A DNA stretch of 64,000 bases from Clostridium cuniculi (GTDB lineage: Bacteria; Bacillota; Clostridia; Clostridiales; Clostridiaceae): positions 107,120 to 171,119 of the forward strand of contig NZ_SMUS01000002.1 of NCBI RefSeq assembly GCF_004353185.1. Reading direction: 5' to 3'. The position numbers and the translations under genes are program-made. The notes under the pieces are model-generated. The model was not told the origin of the DNA and searched no databases. It saw nothing but the letters and a program-made list of their open reading frames with translations. Every line of letters begins with the position of its first letter. Position 1 is the stretch's first letter. Of this stretch, positions 26,950-35,367 are shown one piece after another.

Positions 26950-27957
26950 TTATTTCTCCTTCATCATTAAATAAATAAAATATGGTACTCCAAATATTGA
27001 TACTGTTATTCCTACTGGAATTTCAATTGGAGAGAATAAATTTCTTGAAACTGCATCTGCAAGAAGAACTATAATAACACTTATCATTGCTGAAACTGTA
27101 ATAAACTTCTTATGATAAGGTCCAACTAACTTTCTTGCAATATGAGGAGATATAAGTCCTAAGAATCCAATATTACCTGCAAATGCTGTTGCTGTTCCTG
27201 CTAATATAACTGCAAAAGTTAAAAATTTCTTTCTTTCCTTTTCTAAATTTAACCCTAATGATATAGCAAGTTCATCTGAAAGATTTAAAACATCTAACTT
27301 TTTATGATTTAATAAAACTACTATAAACATTAAAGCTACTATTGGAATTATTACCTTTGCATAGCTCCATCCAGCCCCCCAAAGACTTCCTGATGTCCAA
27401 ACTAAAACTCTATTATAGTCTCCAACACCACCTCTAAAAGTGAAGAATGTTATAAATGCATTAAGTCCTGCATTTAATCCAATCCCAATTAATAAAAGTC
27501 TTTTAGGCTTTATTCCTTTTCTACTAGACATCATATATATTATGAATGCCGTAACTGCAGCCCCTATTATAGCCATAGCAGGTAGTACAAATATAGATAA
27601 TTGTCCAAGCTCACTATAATATGCTCCAGTTGAATATGTAATAAATAATACTGCTGCCACAGCAGCTCCAGCATTTATACCTATTATTCCTGTATCTGCT
27701 AAATCATTTTTTGTTATAGTTTGAAGAATTGCTCCTGCTGTTGATAGTGCAATTGCTACAAACATTCCAACTAATAACCTTGGAAGTCTAATAGTTAATA
27801 TTGCTGTATTTTGAAGTTTAGTTCCATTTCCTAAAAAAGTATTAATAACCTCTCCAGGTGAAACCTTATATGTACCCCAACATAATGTAACCATAAAGGA
27901 GATTATTAATAAAACAAGTAAAACTGATATAACTATTTTAAATTTTTTCTTATTCAT
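26950..27957 (-). CDS. Iron-siderophore ABC transporter permease (second)
   Basis: 335 residues, FecCD/BtuC family with about 10 helices. IRLPRLLVGMFVAIALSTAG near 50-70 and GNIGFLGLISPHIARKLVG near 260-278, the cytoplasmic coupling segment, are intact. It shares one base with the stop of the first permease (TAATG). The two different permeases imply a heterodimeric channel. Confidence 0.94.
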   Translation of the reverse strand: MNKKKFKIVISVLLVLLIISFMVTLCWGTYKVSPGEVINTFLGNGTKLQNTAILTIRLPRLLVGMFVAIALSTAGAILQTITKNDLADTGIIGINAGAAVAAVLFITYSTGAYYSELGQLSIFVLPAMAIIGAAVTAFIIYMMSSRKGIKPKRLLLIGIGLNAGLNAFITFFTFRGGVGDYNRVLVWTSGSLWGAGWSYAKVIIPIVALMFIVVLLNHKKLDVLNLSDELAISLGLNLEKERKKFLTFAVILAGTATAFAGNIGFLGLISPHIARKLVGPYHKKFITVSAMISVIIVLLADAVSRNLFSPIEIPVGITVSIFGVPYFIYLMMKEK

Positions 27958-28949
27958 TATCCCCTCTCCTTTCTAGCTACTGATATAAAGAATGGTATTC
28001 CTATTAATGCTGTAAACACACCTATTGGTGTTTCATATGGATCAAATATCATTCTTGCTGCAATATCTGCAAAAGTTAAAAGAACTGCTCCAAGTAAAAA
28101 TGAACATGGAATATTTCTTCTATAGTCTTCTCCTAATACTTTTCTAACTATTTGAGGAACAATAAGCCCCACAAAAGCTATATTTTTACCAACTGCAACT
28201 GCTGCTGCACACATTGGTATCATAACCATAAGAGTAATAAATCTTATTTTTTCTGGATTTTCTCCAAGTCCTATTGCAACATCATCACCTAAATTTAATA
28301 TATTTATCTTTGGTGATAATAATATTGCTATAATAAGTCCTATAACTCCTACTATAAAGATTAATCTAAAATCTGCCCAACTCGCATTTCTAAATCCACC
28401 TGATACCCAAAATCCTATCATTTGAGATTGGTTTGATAAAAGCCCTATAACAGTAGTTAAAGAAATGAAAAATGTACTCATGGCTGTTCCAGCTAAAAGT
28501 ATCTTTGCAATTGAATTATTATTTGCCTTTTTTGATATAAATCCTAGAACTATTATTCCAGTTATTAATGCTCCTATAAAAGAAGCTATCATTACATTTT
28601 GTGTAGTTATTCCTATTCCAGCTGCATAAAAAATCGCTATTACTAAAGTTGCTCCTTGGCTTATACCTAAGATAGATGGTTCAGCTATTGGATTTCTAGT
28701 AACACCTTGAATCATTGCTCCTGTTACTCCTAATACTCCACCTGTAAATAATACAGCAAGAGCCCTTGGAATACGTACATCTCTAACTAACATAAGTTCT
28801 AAAGTTTCACTATAGTTAAAGATACTATCCCAAATATCTGAAAAAGTAATATGGACTGACCCTAGCCTAATGGCTAAAGTCAATCCTCCTATTAAGAGTA
28901 ACAAACTACAAATTACAAATATTATTGTACGTTTATTACTTTGTTTCAT
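27957..28949 (-). CDS. Iron-siderophore ABC transporter permease (first)
   Basis: 330 residues, FecCD family. DVRIPRALAVLFTGGVLGVTG near 57-77 and GKNIAFVGLIVPQIVRKVLG near 255-274 mark the conserved helices and coupling loop. The start overlaps the binding-protein gene by 14 bases. Together with its partner it forms the membrane channel for a ferric chelate. Confidence 0.94.
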   Translation of the reverse strand: MKQSNKRTIIFVICSLLLLIGGLTLAIRLGSVHITFSDIWDSIFNYSETLELMLVRDVRIPRALAVLFTGGVLGVTGAMIQGVTRNPIAEPSILGISQGATLVIAIFYAAGIGITTQNVMIASFIGALITGIIVLGFISKKANNNSIAKILLAGTAMSTFFISLTTVIGLLSNQSQMIGFWVSGGFRNASWADFRLIFIVGVIGLIIAILLSPKINILNLGDDVAIGLGENPEKIRFITLMVMIPMCAAAVAVGKNIAFVGLIVPQIVRKVLGEDYRRNIPCSFLLGAVLLTFADIAARMIFDPYETPIGVFTALIGIPFFISVARKERG

Positions 28950-29886
28950 TTAACATGTCACCTATTTCATCTACTAATATTTCTCTTCCGATTGGACTGT
29001 ATCCTTGGTTAAAGTATGGTGATGATTCTAATACTACTACATTACCATTTTTAACTGCAGGTAAGTTGTTCCAAATACTATTTGCTTCTAATTGAGCTAA
29101 GTCTTCATCTGTTGCAATTAAGAATATATAATCAGCTTGAATTGCTGCTAATCCTTCATAAGTTACAACTGGTAAACTAATATCTGTTTGTTCTGGCATT
29201 CCTTCTGGTTTAGCTAATCCCATATCACTATATAATACATCTCCGAATCCTGCACCATCAAAGATAAAGAATTGACCACCACTTGCTAAGAATGAAAGGT
29301 ATGTTGTATCCTCACCGTATTCTGCCTTGATTTTATCTCCAGCTTCTTTTGCTTTAGCTTCATAATTAGCTATCCATTCATTAGCAACATCTTCTTTATT
29401 AAATACTTTTGCAAATGCTCTAACGTCATCTTTCCAGTTTAAAGCTTCTAATTGAATCATAACTGTTGGAGCTATTTCACTTAATTGGTCATACATCTTT
29501 TCTTGAACTGTTGATATAACTATTAAGTCTGGGTTTAAGTTCATAACTGCTTCAACATCCATAGTATCTTGCATGCTATATCCTAATATTTCTGCTCCAC
29601 TTAATGTATCTTCTAAGTATGAAGGGAATTTAGTGTAATCATAAGCATCACTATTTGCAGTCCCTACAACCTTATATCCTAAAATTGATAAAATATCACT
29701 ATTACCACTTAAATCTACTATTCTTTGAGGATCTGCCGGTATTTCTACTTCTCCTCTTACATCTGTAACTGTTATAGTATTTTCTGAAGTTTTATCTTCA
29801 TTTGTCGCACCATTACTTGCACATCCAACAAACATCATAGCTGTCATACAAGTAGCTACTAAAGTTTTTAATATTTTCTTCTTCAT
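28936..29886 (-). CDS. Iron-siderophore ABC transporter substrate-binding lipoprotein
   Basis: 316 residues from the ATG at 29886 with GGAGG upstream; a longer in-frame ATG at 29910 lies before that site. Lipoprotein signal with lipobox MFVGC (Cys near residue 22), then a class III binding fold (VEIPADPQRIVDLSGNSDIL; NPDLIVISTVQEKMYDQLSEIAPTV). First gene of the five-gene operon behind a Fur box. Which chelate it binds cannot be told. Confidence 0.94.
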   Translation of the reverse strand: MKKKILKTLVATCMTAMMFVGCASNGATNEDKTSENTITVTDVRGEVEIPADPQRIVDLSGNSDILSILGYKVVGTANSDAYDYTKFPSYLEDTLSGAEILGYSMQDTMDVEAVMNLNPDLIVISTVQEKMYDQLSEIAPTVMIQLEALNWKDDVRAFAKVFNKEDVANEWIANYEAKAKEAGDKIKAEYGEDTTYLSFLASGGQFFIFDGAGFGDVLYSDMGLAKPEGMPEQTDISLPVVTYEGLAAIQADYIFLIATDEDLAQLEANSIWNNLPAVKNGNVVVLESSPYFNQGYSPIGREILVDEIGDMLNETK

Positions 29887-29953
29887 TGTATACCTCCATA
29901 TATATTTCATAAACTATTTTTATCTTTCTCGTTTCCTATGAGTTAATTGTATA

Positions 29954-29968
29954 TGAGAGTCATTCTCA
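29954..29968. promoter_or_regulatory. Fur box before the siderophore operon
   Basis: TGAGAGTCATTCTCA is a 7-1-7 inverted repeat with one mismatch between the arms, matching the Fur/DtxR-era clostridial consensus TGANAAT-N-ATTNTCA. It lies 68 bases before the binding-protein start, so iron should repress the operon. Confidence 0.8.
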
Positions 29969-30094
29969 TTTCAACAAGTGCACCTAATTTAATAATTTTA
30001 TCACCCAATTTAATAATTAATTTCAACTTAGCACTTCTATTTAAATTAGTATTTCCATATCTTTTATAAATAATTATTTCATTTAAATCAAAAA

Positions 30095-30123
30095 CACATG
30101 TGAAATTTAAATTTTCACATGTG
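30095..30123 (-). terminator. Terminator after the MNT/HEPN pair
   Basis: CACATGTGAAA (30095-30105) pairs with 30113-30123. On the minus strand it is followed by TTTTTG, directly past the nucleotidyltransferase stop. Confidence 0.8.
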
Positions 30124-30125
30124 CA

Positions 30126-30434
30126 TTAATTATTTTTACTATAAATAATTTTTCCTTCTTCATCTATATGCTTTATCAAATTCTCGTTATTTATTCTCTC
30201 GTAATGGATAATATCAAAAAAGTATGGTAAAGGATAAATCTCATTTAAATAGTCATCCAATTTATATAGTATGGAGTTATCTATACTTTTCCCTACTATA
30301 GCCATATCTATATCTGATCCATTTTTATAGTTTCCCATTGCTCTACTACCAAATATTATTGCTTTCTCAATTTGAGGAAACATACTTAACGCCTTAAGTA
30401 TGTATTCTATATCTCTATTAAGTAATCCACACAT
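30126..30434 (-). CDS. Minimal nucleotidyltransferase (MNT, antitoxin-like)
   Basis: 102 residues with the polymerase-beta nucleotidyltransferase motif GSRAMGNYKNGSDIDMAIVG near 29-48 (GS then DxD for metal binding). It follows the HEPN gene by one base, so the two are coupled. In HEPN/MNT modules the MNT partner can modify and neutralise the HEPN RNase. Here the family pairing is seen; toxin-antitoxin function is inferred. Confidence 0.85.
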   Translation of the reverse strand: MCGLLNRDIEYILKALSMFPQIEKAIIFGSRAMGNYKNGSDIDMAIVGKSIDNSILYKLDDYLNEIYPLPYFFDIIHYERINNENLIKHIDEEGKIIYSKNN

Positions 30435-30435
30435 A

Positions 30436-30837
30436 TTATAACTCCATTAATAATTTTTCATGCATTTTTTCTAGTTCTGGAAGATAAAGCTTTATTATTT
30501 CTTGAGTCATTTTATTGGCTAATTCTTCATCATATGTATGAGTAGTTAAATTTCTATTTGATAAAGCATCTATCCATACATGTCCATTTTCAATTATACC
30601 AACTTGAAATGCTTGTTTTATAGTTTCTCTTGGACTCTTTACAATATATCCTTCTGCTTCTAAATAATCTTTTAATACCTTCCATCCAAGCTCAAAAGTC
30701 ATTTCAAAAAATTGAATTATACCTGCCTTCTCCAATTCTGTTACTATTGGTCCATCAGAATATTTTTTTAACAATTTATATGATTTATCAAAATTTTCAA
30801 ACCTTTGTTTCCAACGTATTTCTTTAAGATTCTCCAC
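30436..30837 (-). CDS. HEPN-domain protein (HI0074-type nucleotidyltransferase partner)
   Basis: 133 residues, all-helical, of the HI0074/HEPN type. The RNase-like motif R-x4-H is present near residues 98-103 (RNLTTHTYDE). Conserved FEMTFELGWKVLKDYLEAEG near 43-62 and SPRETIKQAFQVG near 70 match the family. First gene of the pair; it could be the toxin or simply the substrate-binding subunit. Confidence 0.85.
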   Translation of the reverse strand: MENLKEIRWKQRFENFDKSYKLLKKYSDGPIVTELEKAGIIQFFEMTFELGWKVLKDYLEAEGYIVKSPRETIKQAFQVGIIENGHVWIDALSNRNLTTHTYDEELANKMTQEIIKLYLPELEKMHEKLLMEL

Positions 30838-30957
30838 TTTTTCATCTCCTTATAATATGTTCTCTTATAATTATATCCCATATATTTTTATTTTAACATT
30901 AATTATTTTTATGTTATATTATTTATTAATCTAATTTAATAAGTATTGAGGTAGATT

Positions 30958-31962
30958 ATGATTGCTAAAACAACAAAGGAATTTCAAAATGAAGTTTTAA
31001 ATAATATGACTTTTACTCCTTTTAAAACAGAAAATTATACAATTTATAAAAATGAAAATAGACCTGAACTTGGATATTTTATTAAATATAGTAGAGAAGG
31101 ATATTATGATTTTGGAATTGGCGATTATACTATTCCTGCAGATTTCTCTATATCCTTTGAGCATCATGAACATCTAATTAGATTTGGTACTGTCTATACA
31201 GGAGAAACACAATTTGAAATTGAGGATAATCCGGTTTCTTCCTTTAGTCCCTCTTCTTTTTTTGTAGCTGAAAAAGGAATAAAAGGAAAGCAAACTTGGA
31301 AGAAAGGACAGCACTTTCATGGCGCTGAAATAACAATTTACAAAAAATACTTTGATGAAATAATAGGACCTAATTTTCCCAAAACTATAGATTTTGATAA
31401 TTTTATTAGTAACTATACTTATAGATATTTACCCCTTGAAATATCTTCTATTATTCAAGGATTAAGAAGTATGTCCGAAGTTGATAAAATAACTCCTATA
31501 TATCTAGAAAGCAAGATATTGGAGTGTATTGCCTTACTTTATAATGAAATATACTCTTCTCCAGAAAATGTTTTTACTAACCAATTAAATTATGGAGAAA
31601 TTAAAATAGGAAAAGATAGATATGTTACTTTAACTGCAGCTGATGCTAATGCAATACAAAAAGCTCATGATATATTAACAGAGGAAGCTTGTAACCCTCC
31701 TACCATAAAAAGCTTAAGCAAAATGGTATTTTTAAATGAACAAAAATTAAAAGCTGGTTTTTCTGCAAAATATCATATGTCCATTAGTGAATATACTAAC
31801 TCTATTAGAATGACAATGGCTGAAAATTTATTATCTACTACTGAATTAAGTATTGATGAAATTTCTAAAAAGCTTGGATATAATTATAGTAGTAACTTTG
31901 TAAAGATGTTCAAAAAAACTCACGGGAAAACACCCTTAGCCTTTAGAAAATTTAAAGTTTGA
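30958..31962 (+). CDS. AraC-family regulator, PchR/YbtA-like layout
   Basis: 334 residues. The N-terminal 200 form an unclassified ligand-binding domain with a beta-rich segment (FEHHEHLIRFGTVYTGETQFEIE). The C-terminal 100 hold two AraC helix-turn-helix motifs (PTIKSLSKMVFLNEQKLKAGFSAKYHMSISEY and LSIDEISKKLGYNYSSNFVKMFKKTHGKTPLAFR). The layout resembles the siderophore-sensing PchR group, and the Fur-boxed uptake operon lies about 1 kb away, so it may regulate iron uptake. That link is inference. Confidence 0.85.
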   Translation: MIAKTTKEFQNEVLNNMTFTPFKTENYTIYKNENRPELGYFIKYSREGYYDFGIGDYTIPADFSISFEHHEHLIRFGTVYTGETQFEIEDNPVSSFSPSSFFVAEKGIKGKQTWKKGQHFHGAEITIYKKYFDEIIGPNFPKTIDFDNFISNYTYRYLPLEISSIIQGLRSMSEVDKITPIYLESKILECIALLYNEIYSSPENVFTNQLNYGEIKIGKDRYVTLTAADANAIQKAHDILTEEACNPPTIKSLSKMVFLNEQKLKAGFSAKYHMSISEYTNSIRMTMAENLLSTTELSIDEISKKLGYNYSSNFVKMFKKTHGKTPLAFRKFKV

Positions 31963-32057
31963 CATACTTCTTTCAAATTTTCTTTGTGAAATTAATTATT
32001 TTTGCAACATATTCCTCAATCTCCATTTAATATATTAATTTCCTAATACAAAATTAG

Positions 32058-32063
32058 TATAAT
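32058..32063 (+). promoter_or_regulatory. Candidate -10 of the HAD hydrolase gene
   Basis: A perfect TATAAT at 32058-32063 lies 27 bases before the ATG, with TTAATT 17 bases upstream as a poor -35. The ribosome site GGAGGT follows. Confidence 0.4.
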
Positions 32064-32089
32064 TAAATAAAACACTATGGAGGTAGAAT

Positions 32090-32941
32090 ATGAGTGATAT
32101 ACGAGTAATAATAATGGATGTTGATGGTACATTAACTAATGGAAAAAAAGAAATAACTAAAAAAACTAAAAATGCTTTAATTAAAGCACAAGAACTAGGA
32201 GTAACTTTAATATTGGCCTCTGGAAGACCTACTTCTGGATTAATGGATTTTGCTAGAGAGTTAGATATGGATAAACATGATGGCCTTCTAGTATCCTTTA
32301 ATGGTTCCAAAGTTGTACATTGTCAAACAAATGAAGTCTTATTTAATGAAACTATGACTATTGAAGAAGGACAAGCAGTTCTTGAACACATGAAAAAGTT
32401 TAATGTTAAACCAATGATTGATAAAGGAAACTATATGTATGTAAATAATGTTTTTGATAATGAAATACTAGTAAATGGTGAACCTTTTAATATAATTCAA
32501 TATGAATCTCGTGGTGGTAAATTTAAATTATGTGAAAAGGATGATTTAGCCGCTTTTGCTGATTACCATTTAAATAAAATTTTAACTGCTGGTGATCCTG
32601 ATTATTTACAAGAAAATTATAAAAACATGATGGAGCCTTTTAAAGATAAATTAAGTTGCATGTTTACAGCACCTTTTTACTTTGAGTTTACTGCAAAAGG
32701 TATAGATAAAGCTAAGGCTTTAGATACAGTTTTATCTCCTATGGGCTTTAAAAGAGAAGAAATGATTGCTTTTGGAGATGGTCATAATGATGCATCAATG
32801 ATTAAATATGCAGGTATTGGTGTAGCAATGGAAAATGCTGTAGATGATTTAAAAGCTATAGCTAATGAAGTTACCTTATCTAATGAAGAAGATGGTATTG
32901 CCTATACACTAAGTAAATATATAAAAGAAATAGAATTTTAG
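32090..32941 (+). CDS. Cof-type HAD phosphatase
   Basis: 283 residues. HAD motifs: IIMDVDGTLTNGKK with the nucleophile Asp near 9, ASGRPTSG near 42 (motif II), a Lys near 200, and FGDGHNDASMIKYAGIGVAM near 232 (motif IV). The type IIB cap between them places it with Cof/YidA-like sugar-phosphate and flavin-nucleotide phosphatases. It is followed by an RpiR regulator, a frequent neighbour of sugar-phosphate genes. Confidence 0.92.
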   Translation: MSDIRVIIMDVDGTLTNGKKEITKKTKNALIKAQELGVTLILASGRPTSGLMDFARELDMDKHDGLLVSFNGSKVVHCQTNEVLFNETMTIEEGQAVLEHMKKFNVKPMIDKGNYMYVNNVFDNEILVNGEPFNIIQYESRGGKFKLCEKDDLAAFADYHLNKILTAGDPDYLQENYKNMMEPFKDKLSCMFTAPFYFEFTAKGIDKAKALDTVLSPMGFKREEMIAFGDGHNDASMIKYAGIGVAMENAVDDLKAIANEVTLSNEEDGIAYTLSKYIKEIEF

Positions 32942-32996
32942 TGAAATATTAAAATTACATAATGAAATATTATATAATGTTCATGAGGTGATCTTC

Positions 32997-33848
32997 ATGA
33001 ACATTTTTAGCAAATTAAACAAACTTACTAACTTAACTGAAAATGAAAAAATATTAGTTAAATATATGCAGGATAATCCCGAGACCTTTGTTAAAATGAG
33101 TGCTTCTGAAATTAGTGAAGCTTGTTTTATTTCAACATCTACAATTTATAGATTATGTCAAAAACTTGACTTATCAGGATTATCAGAATTAAAAGTACAA
33201 GCTTCTTCATCAATTAATGAATATTTAATAGAAAGTAGTTCACTAGACTATAATTATCCCTTTAAACAAAATGAAACAGAACATGAAATTGTACTTAAAA
33301 TGAAGGAGCTATATGATCAAACTATTGTATCATCTTTAAACCTAATTTCTCTGGAGCAGTTAAGACTAATAGCTACTGAACTTAAAAAAGCAAAATATAT
33401 AGATTTTTATACTTCTGCAGGTAATATTTATTTTGCAGAAAACTTTAAGTTTCAAATGCAAGAAATAGGAACCTTTGTTAATGTACCCATAGAAGAATAT
33501 ACTCAGCTATTAACAGCATCTACTAGTGACGAAAACCATATTGCAATAATAATGTCCTTTGAAGGCAGAGGTGTAATAGTTAAAAATTTAGCTGATATAT
33601 TAAAAAAGAATAAAACAAAAATAATATTAATCTCTTCTACAAATGAAAATCCTATTACTAAATATGCCGATTATCAATTATATCTAAGTTCAAATGAAAA
33701 TCACTATAATAAAATTTCATCTTTTTCAACAAGGTTATCCTTATTATATGTACTAGATTGTATGTATACTGAATTTTTCAAATTGGACTATGAAAGGAAT
33801 GTACAATACAAACTTAATACCTATAGAAAACTCTCTAATAATTTATAG
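32997..33848 (+). CDS. RpiR-family regulator with SIS domain
   Basis: 283 residues from the ATG at 32997; the in-frame GTG at 32988 lies within the AGGTGAT ribosome site. The N-terminal helix-turn-helix (MSASEISEACFISTSTIYRLCQKLDLSG) is followed by a sugar-isomerase (SIS) domain about 110-260 that usually binds a phosphosugar (KYIDFYTSAGNIYFAENF; IIMSFEGRG). It lies 55 bases after the HAD gene and may be co-transcribed with it, suggesting a sugar-phosphate signal. Confidence 0.88.
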   Translation: MNIFSKLNKLTNLTENEKILVKYMQDNPETFVKMSASEISEACFISTSTIYRLCQKLDLSGLSELKVQASSSINEYLIESSSLDYNYPFKQNETEHEIVLKMKELYDQTIVSSLNLISLEQLRLIATELKKAKYIDFYTSAGNIYFAENFKFQMQEIGTFVNVPIEEYTQLLTASTSDENHIAIIMSFEGRGVIVKNLADILKKNKTKIILISSTNENPITKYADYQLYLSSNENHYNKISSFSTRLSLLYVLDCMYTEFFKLDYERNVQYKLNTYRKLSNNL

Positions 33849-33864
33849 ATATTATTAGAGAGTT
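33829..33864 (+). terminator. Terminator of the RpiR gene
   Basis: AACTCTCTAATAAT (33829-33842) pairs with 33851-33864, followed by a T7 run. The stop codon lies in the loop. Confidence 0.85.
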
Positions 33865-33879
33865 TTTTTATAAGAAATC

Positions 33880-33896
33880 TGTAACTCTTTTGTAAC
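33880..33896 (+). promoter_or_regulatory. WalR-like direct repeat before the acylation cluster
   Basis: TGTAAC-TCTTT-TGTAAC (hexamers 33880-33885 and 33891-33896) fits the WalR/YycF consensus TGTWAH-N5-TGTWAH. A -10 TATAAT follows at 33918-33923. The same repeat occurs on the other strand before a polysaccharide deacetylase at 62673-62689. Confidence 0.55.
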
Positions 33897-33956
33897 AATT
33901 TCCCCAGAAAATTACCTTATAATCTTATTAATAGTAATAATTGCGAGGAAAATACA

Positions 33957-34730
33957 ATGAAAAGAAAAATACTAACTATACTCACCTTAACAATGTCATT
34001 TTATATTATATTTTCATTTATTATAGGTATGTTAAGTGGAATTTTTAAAAGCAAAACTCCATCTCAAAAAGATTTTTTAGTTCAATTAGAAAATAAATCT
34101 TTAGATGATTTGCAAGATAAAATTGATACTTATCAAAATAATATTTTAAATGCAAATAATGATAGCTCAGAAAATGAAGACATCAATTATGCTAAATACT
34201 ACGAAAACACTATTTTTATGGGTGATTCCATAACTGAAGCATTATCTGAATTTGGTATTTTAGATAGCTATAACGTAATTGCTAATAAAGGTGATACTGT
34301 AATAAAAGCTTCACAAAGTATAGACAAGCTTCAAGGTATTAATCCTAAAAATTTAGTTTTATTATATGGAATGAATGATGTTATCGCTTTTGATAGTAAT
34401 TCATCTGAAGAAAGCTCTAATGCATTTAAAGAGAAGTATATTGAACTTATTAATTCAATTAAAGCAGTACTACCAAAAACAAATATTTATTTAATATCAC
34501 CACTTCCTGTAATGAATAATGCAGTTAATACAAATTATAGATTAACTAATGAAAATTTAAATGAATTTAGATTAAAGGTTGCTGAAGTTTCCACTGCTAC
34601 AGGTAGTACTTATATAGATTTAGCAAGCGTAATAACTGAAAAAGATTATCTGCATGAACAAGATGGAATTCACTATAAATATGATTTCTATACGATATGG
34701 CTAGATCTTCTAAAAAATTACATACAGTAA
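33957..34730 (+). CDS. Membrane-anchored SGNH/GDSL hydrolase
   Basis: 257 residues. N-terminal membrane segment about 8-28, a short helical linker, then an SGNH hydrolase: block I FMGDSITEALSEF near 84-96 (nucleophile Ser), block III YGMNDV near 140 (Asn), block V DGIHYKYDFY near 239 (Asp and His). It is exported and likely adds or removes acyl esters on a surface polymer. First gene before DUF4358, MBOAT and DHHW genes, a set found together in Firmicutes. Confidence 0.88.
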   Translation: MKRKILTILTLTMSFYIIFSFIIGMLSGIFKSKTPSQKDFLVQLENKSLDDLQDKIDTYQNNILNANNDSSENEDINYAKYYENTIFMGDSITEALSEFGILDSYNVIANKGDTVIKASQSIDKLQGINPKNLVLLYGMNDVIAFDSNSSEESSNAFKEKYIELINSIKAVLPKTNIYLISPLPVMNNAVNTNYRLTNENLNEFRLKVAEVSTATGSTYIDLASVITEKDYLHEQDGIHYKYDFYTIWLDLLKNYIQ

Positions 34731-34834
34731 AATATAAATTTCATATATAACAAACTTGATTCTAAATATCAATCTTGTTATATACTTTAAACTTTTATAA
34801 TTGATTATATTATTAAATTTATAGTGAGGACTAT

Positions 34835-35344
34835 ATGATACATAAATATACAAAAATAAAACTTAATAAGCAAAAAAAATATACCATTTATTATTTAATT
34901 GAAATAGTTATAATTATATCTTTATTCATAGGTTTATATCCTATATTGAGCATTAAAAGTGCTGATATGACTGCAATAAAAAGTGATTTAGAAAAAAATT
35001 TAGACTTAGAGTCTGTAAATATTGGAAATGAAAAAACATTAAAAAATATATACTATATCAATGTAAATTCTATTGAAAATTTTGTATCCTATGCACCTAA
35101 AAGTAATATGGATGTTGAAGAAATACTAATCTTAAAATTAAAAAAAAATGAAAATATGTCTGAAATAAAAGCAAAAGTTAATAAGAGGCTAGAAAAACAA
35201 AGAGAAAGTTTTAAAAACTATAGTCCAGAAAAATATAAAATTATTGAAGACGCTATATTAGAAGAAGAAGGTCAATATTTAATATTTATTATTTCTGAGA
35301 ATTCTTCATCTATATACAAAATAATTAAAGACAACTTTAAATAA
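34835..35344 (+). CDS. DUF4358-like membrane-anchored protein
   Basis: 169 residues. One membrane segment about 20-42, then a small extracytoplasmic domain (VNSIENFVSYAPKSNMDVEEILILKLK) and a charged helical tail (VNKRLEKQRESFKNYSPEKYKIIEDA). Proteins of this type accompany MBOAT/DHHW clusters in Clostridia. Family name by resemblance; function unknown. Confidence 0.65.
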   Translation: MIHKYTKIKLNKQKKYTIYYLIEIVIIISLFIGLYPILSIKSADMTAIKSDLEKNLDLESVNIGNEKTLKNIYYINVNSIENFVSYAPKSNMDVEEILILKLKKNENMSEIKAKVNKRLEKQRESFKNYSPEKYKIIEDAILEEEGQYLIFIISENSSSIYKIIKDNFK

Positions 35345-35367
35345 AGGAATAATTGGAGTGAATAACT

